Below are positions 22,786 to 31,215 of a DNA stretch of 64,000 bases, piece by piece. Both the position numbers and the translations under genes were made by a program. The notes under the pieces were generated by a model, which ran no database searches, was not told where the DNA came from, and was given only the letters and a program-made list of their open reading frames with translations. The DNA is taken from positions 124,001 through 188,000 of the forward strand of contig NZ_JAFIBY010000006.1 in NCBI RefSeq assembly GCF_017832355.1. The letters are read 5' to 3'. Position 1 is the first letter of the stretch, and each line of letters starts with the position of its first letter. The stretch comes from Serratia sp. PL17. Its GTDB lineage: Bacteria; Pseudomonadota; Gammaproteobacteria; Enterobacterales; Enterobacteriaceae.

Positions 22786-23076
22786 GTGCCTTCTCGATTG
22801 ATCTATCAGGACAAGATTCAGCTAACAAATAATGAATTCATACAGCTGGTTATTTGGCATGTCGAGCCACCCGTTCAGGGTAGTACTCATCACTATAAGT
22901 ACAGGTTTGCCTATGTAAAAGAAGGCATTTGCCGTTTACGTTATGACAATGAGGCAGGTAAAGGCGATCACAAACATTTGGGCAATACAGAACAGCCGAT
23001 TACGTTTACCCATCCCTTGGCATTGAAGCGAAGTTTCTTCAGTGAAGTGGCGCAACTAAGAGGAGAAAAGGAATGA
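22786..23076 (+). CDS. tumE: TumE-family toxin (DUF6516) of a toxin-antitoxin pair
   Basis: About 96 residues from a GTG at 22786, which has AAGGAG 6 nt upstream; an in-frame ATG at 22771 would add 5 residues but overlaps that ribosome site. The sequence (NEFIQLVIWHVE, GSTHHYKYRFAYV, HHYKYR/HKHLG histidines) looks like TumE/DUF6516 toxin components, which pair with a small HTH antitoxin. The stop overlaps the ATG of the next gene by 4 nt. Family assignment is from memory of the fold and gene pairing; the mechanism, probably an RNase, is inferred. Confidence 0.7.
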   Translation: MPSRLIYQDKIQLTNNEFIQLVIWHVEPPVQGSTHHYKYRFAYVKEGICRLRYDNEAGKGDHKHLGNTEQPITFTHPLALKRSFFSEVAQLRGEKE

Positions 23077-23420
23077 ATAGAGTCACCATCCGGGTAGCTT
23101 CTCTTGAGAATGTTCAACGCAATATGGAAGAGGCCCTACAGGGTAATAAACAGCAGCAGGGAAGCTACATCACATTTTTAGATTGGGAAAGTCTGTGGAA
23201 AACCCTATCGCCTAAGAAAATGCAAATCCTGCATACCATGACCGGCAGTGGCAAACTTTCTATTAGAGAAGTGGCGCGCCGCGTTAAACGGGATGTGAAA
23301 GCGGTGCATACCGATCTACAAGCTCTGTTAGGCTGCGGTATTGTAGATAAAAGCGAACGGGGTGTCATTTTCCCCTATGACGAAATCCATTTTGACTTCG
23401 TGGTCGGCAAAGCGGCCTGA
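23073..23420 (+). CDS. tumA: TumA-like HTH antitoxin / transcriptional repressor
   Basis: 115 residues. The C-terminal two thirds is a winged-helix of the ArsR/HVO_A0114 kind: LSPKKMQILHTMTGSGKLSIREVARRV then KAVHTDLQALLGCGIVDK and a hairpin GVIFPYDEIHFDF. The N-terminal ~40 residues are likely the toxin-neutralising or dimer segment. Coupled by ATGA to the toxin gene and preceded by a GGAGAAAAGGA ribosome site. It probably represses the pair through the palindrome at 22722-22743. Confidence 0.72.
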   Translation: MNRVTIRVASLENVQRNMEEALQGNKQQQGSYITFLDWESLWKTLSPKKMQILHTMTGSGKLSIREVARRVKRDVKAVHTDLQALLGCGIVDKSERGVIFPYDEIHFDFVVGKAA

Positions 23421-23437
23421 AGGACAAATAACAGACG

Positions 23438-23468
23438 AAAAAAAACCTGCTTTTTAAAGCAGGTTTTC
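23438..23468. terminator. Bidirectional terminator between tumA and tRNA-Pro
   Basis: Perfect 12-bp inverted repeat AAAACCTGCTTT / AAAGCAGGTTTT, with A- and T-runs on both sides, between convergent tumA (+) and the tRNA gene (-). Confidence 0.9.
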
Positions 23469-23473
23469 GAATG

Positions 23474-23550
23474 TGGTCGGCGAGAGAGGATTCGAACCTC
23501 CGACCCACTGGTCCCAAACCAGTTGCGCTACCAAGCTGCGCTACTCGCCG
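23474..23550 (-). tRNA. proM: tRNA-Pro (anticodon UGG)
   Basis: 77-nt cloverleaf on the minus strand including an encoded CCA end. The acceptor stem CGGCGAG pairs with CTCGCCG, the anticodon stem-loop is ACTGG-TTTGGGA-CCAGT giving anticodon TGG, and the T arm holds GTTCGAATC. It matches the E. coli proM sequence as I remember it. tRNA 3' ends are common attachment sites, but I see no integrase or direct repeat next to it. Confidence 0.97.
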
Positions 23551-23634
23551 ATGCGGGGCGCATCTTACTGCTGACGATAATACGCGTCAATCACTTTCTT
23601 GCCCCGGCCAATCAAGTGGTGATAAAAGCGGCAT

Positions 23635-23666
23635 AAAGCGCAGTACAGAGCCCTGTACCGCGCTTT
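23635..23666 (-). terminator. Hairpin after uhpC, probable terminator
   Basis: Near-perfect inverted repeat (AAAGCGCAGTACAG against CTGTACCGCGCTTT, one mismatch) 5 bp after the uhpC stop. The T tract after it is short, so termination is likely but not certain. Confidence 0.55.
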
Positions 23667-23670
23667 GACG

Positions 23671-25002
23671 TTACGCCTGCGCGGTTTTCAACGCCGGTGA
23701 TTGGGCGCGCAAGAACGGCAGCAGGAACAGCGCTGACAAACAGGCGGCGATTGAGATCACCACGAAGAAACCGTTCCAGTGCCAAATTTCCATGATCCGG
23801 GCAATCGGATAACCGGACAACGCCGCACCCAGATAGGCAAACAGGCCAACAAAGCCGGTTGCCGCGCCAGCAGCGTCCTTGTGCGAACATTCCGCCGCCG
23901 CCATACCGATCAGCATCTGCGGGCCAAAGATGAAGAAGCCGATGGCAAAGAAGCAGGCAGCCTGCAGCAGGAAGGTCACACCCGGCATGAGCCACAACGC
24001 GGCGACTGACAGGAAGATACCGATAGCGAAAATCAGGTTCATTGGCCCACGGTTACCGCGGAACAGTTTGTCAGACCCCCAGCCCGCCACCAGCGAGCCA
24101 ATAAAGCCGCCCACTTCAAACAGAGAGATGGCCGAGTTGGCGGTCATCAGCGAATAGCCTTTTTCCTGCGTCAGGTACAGATTACCCCAGTCGTTGATGG
24201 CGGTACGCACGATGTACACCAGGACGTAAGAGACCGCCAGCAGCCAGATGTATTTGTTGGTCAACACGTAACGCTTGACGATTTCCCGGTTGCTCAGCCC
24301 CTGGCCTTCCGATTCTTGCACCAGCTCCATGGCGTCGTTACGCCACTTACCGACGCTAGGCAACCCCATGGTGGACGGCTTGTCGCGTAGGCGCCAGCAC
24401 ATCAACAGCCCCAACACCACACCGATGATGCCCGGAATAATCATGCCGTAGCGCCAGCTGAAGTGCAGCGAGATAAAGCCGACCAGCAGGGGGATCAGTG
24501 CGCCACCAAAGTTGTGCGAGGTGTTCCAAATCGCCCACCAGCCGCCGCGCTCGGAGCGGGAGTACCAGCTGGTAAGAATTTTGGAGCATGGCGGCCAGCC
24601 CCAGCCCTGGAAGAAGGCGTTGAGGATCCACAGCGTACCCAGCATCAGCAACGAAGAGCTAAGTCCGAAGAAAATATTGAGTATGCCGGTCATGATCAGG
24701 CCCAATCCCATAAAATAACGCGGGTTGGAACGATCGCTGATCATGCCTGAGATAAATTTCGAACAGCCGTAGGTGATGTAAAACAGCGTGCCAAGGATGC
24801 CGACATCGGACATCGTCAGCCCAAGATCGCTCAGCATCGCCGGCATGATGAAGTTGAAGCTTTTGCGCGTAAAGTAAAACGCGGCATAACCGATGTACAT
24901 CGTCCACATCAGTTGGATACGCCAGTATTTATAGCTGGCATCGATCTGTTTTTGATCGGTAACCGGCGGCACATCCTGGCGGCTTTTAAGGAAAGACCAC
25001 AT
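23671..25002 (-). CDS. uhpC: UhpC, MFS-type glucose-6-phosphate sensor
   Basis: 443 residues (E. coli UhpC about 439; UhpT 463). Twelve-helix MFS protein of the organophosphate:phosphate antiporter family with FYFTRKSFN, FFQGWGWPPCSKILTSWYSRSERGG and AAAECSHKDAAGAATGFVGLFAYLGA. The start context (MWSFLKSRQDVPPVTDQKQID) and the position after uhpB favour the receptor UhpC rather than the transporter UhpT. It senses external glucose-6-phosphate and activates UhpB kinase. It is 94 bp after uhpB and is followed by a hairpin and tRNA-Pro, not by uhpT. Confidence 0.88.
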   Translation of the reverse strand: MWSFLKSRQDVPPVTDQKQIDASYKYWRIQLMWTMYIGYAAFYFTRKSFNFIMPAMLSDLGLTMSDVGILGTLFYITYGCSKFISGMISDRSNPRYFMGLGLIMTGILNIFFGLSSSLLMLGTLWILNAFFQGWGWPPCSKILTSWYSRSERGGWWAIWNTSHNFGGALIPLLVGFISLHFSWRYGMIIPGIIGVVLGLLMCWRLRDKPSTMGLPSVGKWRNDAMELVQESEGQGLSNREIVKRYVLTNKYIWLLAVSYVLVYIVRTAINDWGNLYLTQEKGYSLMTANSAISLFEVGGFIGSLVAGWGSDKLFRGNRGPMNLIFAIGIFLSVAALWLMPGVTFLLQAACFFAIGFFIFGPQMLIGMAAAECSHKDAAGAATGFVGLFAYLGAALSGYPIARIMEIWHWNGFFVVISIAACLSALFLLPFLRAQSPALKTAQA

Positions 25003-25096
25003 GTGAAACCTCAGAGAATAGGAAAAGTGCCGCTATCATGCTGCGCGCGCGCGTAAATGACGTACGCCGGATTCCCGACGCGGCTAAGAGTATTTC

Positions 25097-26641
25097 CTAG
25101 TTTTGCCCTTCTGCCGCTGAAACTGTGGGTAAGATCACATTCAAACAGGTGCCGCTCTCCGACGTCAGTCGCAGGCTGCCACCCAGTGCGCTGATACGCT
25201 CTTGCATACCGCGCAGACCATAGCCCGGCTCATGATTGGCCAAATCGATACCGATGCCGTTATCGCGAATGGTCAGCAAGATTTGCGGTGGTTGCCCTTT
25301 ACGATGGCGAAGATGTGCATCCAGCTCAATGCGGCTGGCGGCGGCATGGCGGCAGACGTTAGTCACCCCCTCTTGGCAGACCCGATACAGGGTAATTTTC
25401 AGCGTTTCATCCAGCAACGCATCCGGTACCTGCCACTGCATCGTACTCACCAACGACGTATCTTGCGGCAACGACTCACGCAGCATTGCCGCGACCGCCG
25501 CCGACAGCGGCAGATTATTCAGCGCAGCGGGCCACAATTGCGTCAGTACGTCGTGGACGCCGTCATACACCCGCAGCGCCAACGTATCTATCGCCTCGGC
25601 ACAGCCAATGACCTGCGGCTGCGGCGCCAGACGCTTGATAATACTGGCTTGGGTACGGATCACGGTGATAGTTTGCCCGACTTCGTCGTGTAGCTCCCGC
25701 GCAACCTCACGCCGAGTCTGCTCTTCCGCTGTCACCAACGCGCGTGCCAGTTGACGGTTCTCTGCCAAGCGCAAACGGAGTTGTTGATTTAGCTCTCGTT
25801 GGCGCTGTATCCCCGCGCCGAGCAGCAAACCGGTGAGACTCTGGGCCAATAGCGACAGCAACAGATCGCGATGCGATTCCGGTTGAGGCGGCTCGTTGGC
25901 CACCAGCACCACACCGTTGAGCAGCGTCGCCAGCAGCGCCCCCTGCCAGCCATAGCGATAGGACATAAAAACGATCGGGATGGCCAGACAAAACGGCGCG
26001 AATCGGCGCAGTTCGGCGGCGTTCACCTGCTGTTGCAGCCAGATACTGAGTGCGAACAACAGCAAATAGCTGGCCAGATGGCGCAGCCGCAAGGTCACAG
26101 GTTTATGGATCAGGCCCGGCTCGAGCGGTACCCAGATCTGCCGCGCCAGATAATGCCACAGCAACAGACAGGTCGGGGCAATAGTGAAACCGCCCGCCAA
26201 CCCAAGCAACAGCGCACGGGCACCTTCACCGTTAACCACCTGCCACACCAACGCCTGCAGCAATGCGGCAGCCGCTACCACCGCCCCCTGCATCAGCGGC
26301 CATTGCCATTCGCTGTCACTTTGTTGATGCCGCAGCAACCAAGGGGAAGCCACCAGGCTGAGCAGTACCGTCAACACCAGTACCACGACCGAGGCCCACA
26401 GCGCCGGCCCGTAACCGAATTGATCCGCCAACAACACCATCAGCAGTAAGTCAGCCAGCAAAATACCCGGCCAGAAGCGGTAAGGGCTTTGCAGCAGAAT
26501 GCCCATGCGCAGGCCAAACGGGAATAACAACAGCGCCTGCCACGGCGGATCGATTAGCGCCGTGCCGATACCCCACAGGCAAAATGCACTGGTGGCATAG
26601 ATAAAAAACAGCGCCAGTTGGGTAATCAGGCGCTGCATCAC
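25097..26641 (-). CDS. uhpB: UhpB, membrane sensor histidine kinase
   Basis: 514 residues (E. coli 500). The N-terminal ~270 residues form eight or so membrane helices of MASE1 type. A HisKA_3 dimerisation domain follows with the phospho-acceptor His318 in [14 protein letters not shown], then an HATPase domain with DNGIGID and [16 protein letters not shown]. UhpB with UhpC senses sugar phosphates and phosphorylates UhpA. The start overlaps the uhpA stop by 4 nt. NarL-type kinase architecture is intact. Confidence 0.93.
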   Translation of the reverse strand: MMQRLITQLALFFIYATSAFCLWGIGTALIDPPWQALLLFPFGLRMGILLQSPYRFWPGILLADLLLMVLLADQFGYGPALWASVVVLVLTVLLSLVASPWLLRHQQSDSEWQWPLMQGAVVAAAALLQALVWQVVNGEGARALLLGLAGGFTIAPTCLLLWHYLARQIWVPLEPGLIHKPVTLRLRHLASYLLLFALSIWLQQQVNAAELRRFAPFCLAIPIVFMSYRYGWQGALLATLLNGVVLVANEPPQPESHRDLLLSLLAQSLTGLLLGAGIQRQRELNQQLRLRLAENRQLARALVTAEEQTRREVARELHDEVGQTITVIRTQASIIKRLAPQPQVIGCAEAIDTLALRVYDGVHDVLTQLWPAALNNLPLSAAVAAMLRESLPQDTSLVSTMQWQVPDALLDETLKITLYRVCQEGVTNVCRHAAASRIELDAHLRHRKGQPPQILLTIRDNGIGIDLANHEPGYGLRGMQERISALGGSLRLTSESGTCLNVILPTVSAAEGQN

Positions 26642-27228
26642 AGGTTTAGCATCCGCTTCGCCAGTTCGACATTATTGTTAATGCCCAACTTGGCAAACAG
26701 ATTGGCGCGGTGTACGTGTACCGTTTTCGGCGATAATCCCAACGCCGCAGCAATTTCCCGCACCTCTTGTCCCTGCGCCAGCAACAGCGCGATTTCACGT
26801 TCGCGACGCGTCAGGGGATCGACCTTGACTCGCGCCAACTGCTGGGCAATTTCAGGCATCAGGTATACGCCCCCACTGGCGACGGTGCGCACCGCGGTGA
26901 TCAGGTCTTCTGGCTTACAGCGCTTGGACAAAAAACCACAGGCACCGCGTTCCAGGGCCATTTCCACCAGCGCCGGGTTATCATGCATCGACAGCATCAC
27001 CACGCAAATACCGGAGGGAATATCCGCCAATAAATCCAGCCCGCTGCCGTCCGGCATCGAAATGTCACAAATGCAGATCTCCGCCTCCAAACCCGGCAAA
27101 CCGGCACGTGCCTGCGTCGCGCTGCTGAATTCCCCGACCACTTGAATGTCCGCCTCCAGCGACAACAGTTGCACAAAGCCCGATCGCACAATGTCATGAT
27201 CGTCAATAAACGCCACGCGCAAGGTCAT
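26638..27228 (-). CDS. uhpA: UhpA, NarL/FixJ-family response regulator
   Basis: Starting at the ATG at 27228 ([18 protein letters not shown]) gives 196 residues, equal to E. coli UhpA; GGAG lies upstream. The receiver domain has the acidic pair Asp9-Asp10 and phospho-acceptor Asp55 ([12 protein letters not shown]); the C-terminal LuxR-type HTH has [27 protein letters not shown]-type segments. Phosphorylated UhpA activates uhpT in E. coli. An ERIC element starts only 34 bp upstream of the start codon and fills the usual promoter region. Confidence 0.94.
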   Translation of the reverse strand: MTLRVAFIDDHDIVRSGFVQLLSLEADIQVVGEFSSATQARAGLPGLEAEICICDISMPDGSGLDLLADIPSGICVVMLSMHDNPALVEMALERGACGFLSKRCKPEDLITAVRTVASGGVYLMPEIAQQLARVKVDPLTRREREIALLLAQGQEVREIAAALGLSPKTVHVHRANLFAKLGINNNVELAKRMLNL

Positions 27229-27262
27229 GGAAATCTCCAGTTCGAGGGGGAAAGTGCCCAAG

Positions 27263-27448
27263 TATACCCTATAGCTTTCAAGTTGCAGCTAGGCGCACAG
27301 CTCGTTCATCCCCAGGTATTGTAGGGGCGCCGCATGCTGCGCCCGCATTAATCGGGGCGAATTTATTCGCCTCCTACAGTAACTGGGGTGAACGACAAAT
27401 CTGTCGGGAATAGATTTGAACGCTGCAACGTGAAAGATGACGGGTATA
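27263..27448. repeat. Long-form ERIC element (with internal insert) upstream of uhpA
   Basis: Ends TATACCC...CTTTCAAGTTGCAGC on the left and GCTGCAACGTGAAAGATGACGGGTATA on the right are inverted copies. The core halves CATCCCCAG and GTAACTGGGGTGA are the ERIC centre but are separated by about 62 bp of foreign palindromic sequence. Total about 186 bp, fitting the known longer ERIC class that carries an internal insertion of about 70 bp. Confidence 0.87.
27317..27378. repeat. Palindromic insert nested inside the ERIC
   Basis: Begins TGTAGGGGCG and ends CGCCTCCTACA, i.e. near-perfect terminal inversion, with internal GCATGCTGCGCCCGC and GGGGCGAATTTATTCGCC segments. It is a small non-coding repeat, probably a MITE- or REP-like unit; family not identified. 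Confidence 0.65.
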
Positions 27449-27534
27449 TACCGCAAGCCTGAGCCGGATTAATTGATGAAGGAAAGGTATTAACAGATTT
27501 TACCGGGCGCTGTGCGCGCCCGGTATTGTAGAGG

Positions 27535-29229
27535 TTACAGCGGTGTTGCCGGCGTTTTGTCCTGAGGAATATTACACCAGTTGTTTTTCGCCACGATGCC
27601 GCCGTTTGGCGAGGTGTAACCGAGGCAGCCGAGAATGGTATCGAACAGCTCGACATGGCGATGTGTCTTGCCAACACGCTGTTGAGCCTGCAATTGCTCA
27701 AATGCACTGCGATGCTGCGGGTCTTCCAGGAACTTGTCAGACGCCCACACCATCATTGGCACGCGGAACTGCTCCGGTGGGGCCATTTCACGCGGCGTGC
27801 CATGCAGGTGCGAGTTCTCGCCAATCGATTCACCGTGATCGGACGAATAGAACACAATCGCCTTCTTCTCCCGCACCTGATCAATCACGTTAGCGATAAA
27901 GCTGTCGGTATACAGTACCGAGTTATCGAAGGCGTTGATCAATTGATCCTTGGAACAGAAGTCATCGACGCCGATACACTCAGGCTGATAGCGCGCATAG
28001 CTACGTGGATAACGTTGGGAATAGAGATAATGTGAGCCTTTGGTGTGCAGGATCACCATGTGTTTGCCCTTTGGATAGCGGGCCAGCGACTCCTTCATTT
28101 CATCCACCAGCAACATATCGTCAACCGATTTACCGTCGTTACGTTTCTCGGAGGCAATCATCTCGCGGAACGAATAGTTGTTAACTTCGGTATTGTTGTA
28201 GAACCAAACCTCGCTCTGCATGGCGAACAACTCTGAAGTGAAACCCAGCTCCTTCAGTACCGCAAACACGTTTTGTTCTTTCAGGGTACGTTGCGGATTA
28301 TCGGCCGCTCCACCTTCCCGCACGAACATACAGCGCAGAGAAAGCTTGGTGGCGGTATCACAGGACTCACCGCGGAACGCCGCCAGATTTTTCTCTTTGG
28401 ACAGCCGTGGGGTGGTGTCACGATCGTAACCAAGAATACCCATGTGATCCCAACGCGTGGTTTCGCCAATGATAAACACGACATAGGTGTCATCAATATC
28501 GGCTGGCGGCACATAGGTAAAATTTTTGGCCGGGTCGAACAGCGTCGCCTGATCCTGGCTCTCGTCGTAACGGGTATAGGCAAACAACCCCAGCGCCGAC
28601 AGCCAGTTGGATGGCAAATAGGAATGCGCCACGACGCCGCCGTAACTTGGCAGGTCTACATTGGTGATTTTTTCCTGAGCACTTTGTTCGTCGTCCAGCA
28701 TACGCAGCGGTAGCCACACGAGTGCCACCACGGCCACCAGCACCACCAAGGGCTTCACTCGGTGCCCAGGCGTTTTTAGCTGTTCAATCAGCGTGTAACG
28801 CAGATTGTTTTTCCAAATACACAGCAGCGGCAATGCACTGAGCACCACCATCCACAATACAAAGTGCATCCCAACCACTTCTTTAGACAGATCGATATCC
28901 GTGGTCATCACCGAAACGACAATGCCGTAACCAATCACCACGTTAAAAAACGTCATGTAATAACTGGCCGCAACGGAGATCAGAACCAACAACGAAGCGG
29001 TGATGCGGTAGAACAGCCGGCCGCCAAGCGACACCAGCCGCATAATAAAGAAGGTGAATAGAACGATGGCGATAACCTCAGTTACCGCGGAAATAACCTT
29101 AATCCCCTGAATGCCGTGTGAAAACGAATCAAAGCGACGATAAAAAACGGAAAGGTTTAAAAATATGCCGATATAGATCGCTAACAATAACGATAAATTC
29201 TGCTGTGATAGCGATTTAACTTTGTTCAT
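27535..29229 (-). CDS. eptB: EptB, Kdo2-lipid A phosphoethanolamine 7''-transferase
   Basis: 564 residues (E. coli EptB 563). Five N-terminal membrane helices, then a periplasmic alkaline-phosphatase-type domain. The nucleophile region CDTATKLSLRCMF places the catalytic threonine at residue 294, and metal-binding segments HTKGSHY, FYSSDHGESIGE and HLHGTP are present. EptB adds phosphoethanolamine to the outer Kdo of LPS. It stands alone, followed by a GC-rich hairpin (27502-27524). In E. coli eptB also lies near dppA and a tRNA-Pro gene, so the neighbourhood is partly conserved. Confidence 0.95.
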   Translation of the reverse strand: MNKVKSLSQQNLSLLLAIYIGIFLNLSVFYRRFDSFSHGIQGIKVISAVTEVIAIVLFTFFIMRLVSLGGRLFYRITASLLVLISVAASYYMTFFNVVIGYGIVVSVMTTDIDLSKEVVGMHFVLWMVVLSALPLLCIWKNNLRYTLIEQLKTPGHRVKPLVVLVAVVALVWLPLRMLDDEQSAQEKITNVDLPSYGGVVAHSYLPSNWLSALGLFAYTRYDESQDQATLFDPAKNFTYVPPADIDDTYVVFIIGETTRWDHMGILGYDRDTTPRLSKEKNLAAFRGESCDTATKLSLRCMFVREGGAADNPQRTLKEQNVFAVLKELGFTSELFAMQSEVWFYNNTEVNNYSFREMIASEKRNDGKSVDDMLLVDEMKESLARYPKGKHMVILHTKGSHYLYSQRYPRSYARYQPECIGVDDFCSKDQLINAFDNSVLYTDSFIANVIDQVREKKAIVFYSSDHGESIGENSHLHGTPREMAPPEQFRVPMMVWASDKFLEDPQHRSAFEQLQAQQRVGKTHRHVELFDTILGCLGYTSPNGGIVAKNNWCNIPQDKTPATPL

Positions 29230-29403
29230 TTAACGCGGTGGCTCCGGGGACTGTAACAGTTCTGAATCAATCAGACATTGAATGTGGCCTCAGGTTCAGC
29301 CGCTCGGCAATAAGCGCTATTTTGGGGGTAATAATCAAGCGAACTCTCAAATGGCAGGCATTTTTTGCTGCTTTTTGTGAGACGAAACCGGCGTGGGCAA
29401 AAC

Positions 29404-29435
29404 AAAAAATGGAGAGATTAAACCCTCCATTTTTT
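29404..29435. terminator. Bidirectional terminator after ohr
   Basis: Perfect 11-bp inverted repeat AAAAAATGGAG / CTCCATTTTTT with a 10-nt loop, 19 bp past the ohr stop; T tract on either strand. Confidence 0.9.
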
Positions 29436-29454
29436 AATGGTATCGGTAAGAGAC

Positions 29455-29880
29455 TTATTTAATGTTCAGCGTGACATCAATATTGCCGCGGGTAGCGTTG
29501 GAATAGGGGCAAACGACATGGGCTTTTTTCACCAGGTCTTCCGCCACACTGCGCTCGATACCCGGCAGAGTAATATCCAGTTGTACTTCGATACCGAACC
29601 CATTGGGGATTTCACCAATGCCAACGGTGCCGTCAATTTTGGCATCGGCCGGGATTTTCACTTTTTCTTTCGCCGCGACAAACTTCAGCGCACCCAGGAA
29701 GCAAGCCGAATAGCCGGCGGCAAACAGCTGTTCCGGGTTGGTGACGTCACCGCCTGCACCGCCCATTTCCTTCGGCACGCCCAGTTTGACATCCAACACG
29801 CCGTCGGATGAGGTCGCACGGCCATCGCGGCCACCGGTTGCTGTGGCATGAGCGCGGTAAACAACTTTTTCAATCGACAT
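29455..29880 (-). CDS. ohr: Organic hydroperoxide resistance peroxidase Ohr
   Basis: 141 residues, standard Ohr/OsmC length. Catalytic cysteines Cys60 ([12 protein letters not shown]) and Cys124 ([15 protein letters not shown]) are both present, as is the N-terminal [13 protein letters not shown] segment of Ohr proteins. Ohr is a lipoyl-dependent thiol peroxidase that reduces organic and lipid hydroperoxides. It is transcribed in the same direction as, and 158 bp after, its repressor gene ohrR, with a palindromic OhrR-type operator in its promoter region. Confidence 0.95.
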   Translation of the reverse strand: MSIEKVVYRAHATATGGRDGRATSSDGVLDVKLGVPKEMGGAGGDVTNPEQLFAAGYSACFLGALKFVAAKEKVKIPADAKIDGTVGIGEIPNGFGIEVQLDITLPGIERSVAEDLVKKAHVVCPYSNATRGNIDVTLNIK

Positions 29881-29954
29881 AAATCATTCCTTCTTTTGGG
29901 TTGGAGGCATGACATCGGATCCCATTGTCTGAATCCGGTCACAGGTATATCTTT

Positions 29955-29969
29955 TGCGATTAAATCGCA
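29955..29969. promoter_or_regulatory. OhrR operator in the ohr promoter
   Basis: Perfect 15-bp palindrome TGCGATTAAATCGCA about 75 bp upstream of the ohr start. A related copy lies upstream of ohrR. The match to a cysteine-sensing MarR/OhrR regulon is inferred from position and symmetry. Confidence 0.75.
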
Positions 29970-30038
29970 CACTACTTATATTGACCACGTATTCTCAGTG
30001 TAGCGTAGGATTGTCGATCCTGCGTCTGGCACCGGTCG

Positions 30039-30503
30039 TCAAATCTGATTGATCAACTTGCCACGCAGCTTTTCCAGCTGCTGCTTGATATTCACGATTT
30101 CATCGAGGCTGCAATCGGTGGCACACATCACCGCTTCCGGCACCGCCTGCGCTTTCTCACGCAGCGCGCGCCCGGCATCGGTCAACGCGATGATCACCTG
30201 CCGCTCGTCGGCAGTGGCACGGTAACGCACCAACAGCCCTGAGCTCTCGAGCCGTTTCAGCAATGGCGTTAACGTTGCCGAATCGAGAAACAGCCGCTCG
30301 CCAATGTCCGTGACTCTGACTTCGTCCCGTTCCCACAGCACCAGCATCACCAAATATTGCGGATAGGTGAGCTCAAGCTGGCTCAGCAGTTTGCGATACA
30401 CCTTGTGCAGCGCCAGATTGGCGGAGTACAGGGCAAAACACAGCTGCTGATCGAGCAGCAGCAGGTTTTTCGCAAGGGGTTGTTCGGCGTCTTTGATTTT
30501 CAT
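30039..30503 (-). CDS. ohrR: OhrR, organic-peroxide-sensing MarR-family repressor
   Basis: 154 residues with the OhrR N-terminal signature [21 protein letters not shown] carrying the peroxidatic Cys22, then the MarR winged helix ([43 protein letters not shown]). Oxidation of the cysteine releases DNA. A further Cys near the C-terminus ([11 protein letters not shown], two Cys) could make this a 2-Cys type, as in Xanthomonas OhrR. It is upstream of ohr and probably autoregulated. Confidence 0.93.
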   Translation of the reverse strand: MKIKDAEQPLAKNLLLLDQQLCFALYSANLALHKVYRKLLSQLELTYPQYLVMLVLWERDEVRVTDIGERLFLDSATLTPLLKRLESSGLLVRYRATADERQVIIALTDAGRALREKAQAVPEAVMCATDCSLDEIVNIKQQLEKLRGKLINQI

Positions 30504-30522
30504 ATTGTGAATATAGGTAGCA

Positions 30523-30537
30523 CACGATGTAATCGCA
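30523..30537. promoter_or_regulatory. Second OhrR-type operator, upstream of ohrR
   Basis: CACGATGTAATCGCA is the ohr palindrome read in the same sense with two symmetric-position changes; it lies 20 bp upstream of the ohrR ATG, where binding would block transcription. Confidence 0.6.
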
Positions 30538-30612
30538 AGCTATTTTTAAACCCTGTGCTACGTTTTTAAAACAGAGGATGTCACAGCAAAGTGCTGTGTG
30601 GAGGGAATGGAC

Positions 30613-31212
30613 ATGACAAACACATTGGCAGAGCGTGCACGCCGTTACGCCACTAAAGCGCATGCGGCGATTGATCAGCGTCGAAAATATACTAATGACG
30701 CTTATATTGTTCACCCGCAGGCAGTGATGGAAATTGTCAGTAGCGTGCCGCACAGTGAAGAAATGCTGGCCGCGGCCTGGCTGCACGACACGGTAGAAGA
30801 TACACCCACAACGCTCAGCGATATCGAAAGCCATTTTGGGCCGCAGGTCGCCGCCCTGGTTGCGATGCTGACCAACGTCAGCAGCACCGGCGGCGGTAAC
30901 CGCTTCGAACGCAAAAATCGCGATCGACGCCACAGCGCCACGGCTTCTCCAGAGGCCAAAACCATCAAACTGGCAGATATGATCGACAACACCCGCTCAC
31001 TGCTTGAATACGATAGCCATTTTGCACGGACTTACCTGATCGAAAAACAGCGGTTGCTGGACGTGCTGACCGAAGGCGATCCGACGCTGTGGAAGCAAGC
31101 ACACCACATTGTCGAACAGGGGCTGCAAAAGCTGCAATTACCGCCGCATAACGTCCCGGCGAGCTGGTTCGAACATACGCGCCAGCGCTACCGGGAAAGT
31201 GACGCGGCGTAA
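30613..31212 (+). CDS. HD-domain small alarmone-hydrolase-like protein (MESH1/SpoT type)
   Basis: 199 residues from the ATG at 30613 (MTNTLAERARRYAT), which has GGAGGG 7 nt upstream; two starts just upstream are too close to that site. The domain carries the RelA/SpoT hydrolase landmarks: KAHAAIDQRRKY, YIVHP, LHDTVEDT with His58-Asp59 and Glu62-Asp63, and IKLADMIDNTRSL. There is no synthetase, TGS or ACT domain, so it is a stand-alone hydrolase of the SAH/MESH1 class, likely acting on (p)ppGpp or NADPH. Substrate is inferred. Monocistronic, divergent from ohrR and converging on the porin gene. Confidence 0.8.
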   Translation: MTNTLAERARRYATKAHAAIDQRRKYTNDAYIVHPQAVMEIVSSVPHSEEMLAAAWLHDTVEDTPTTLSDIESHFGPQVAALVAMLTNVSSTGGGNRFERKNRDRRHSATASPEAKTIKLADMIDNTRSLLEYDSHFARTYLIEKQRLLDVLTEGDPTLWKQAHHIVEQGLQKLQLPPHNVPASWFEHTRQRYRESDAA

Positions 31213-31215
31213 CCG

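Noticed and set aside
23474-23670. tRNA-Pro as an integration site for a genomic island
   Set aside because: No integrase gene and no second copy of the tRNA 3' end seen in the neighbourhood; the flanking uhp genes are backbone.
27502-27524. GC-rich hairpin after eptB as an intrinsic terminator
   Set aside because: Perfect 9-bp stem ACCGGGCGC/GCGCCCGGT but followed by AAAATC on the eptB strand, so it lacks the T tract; mentioned only in the eptB entry.
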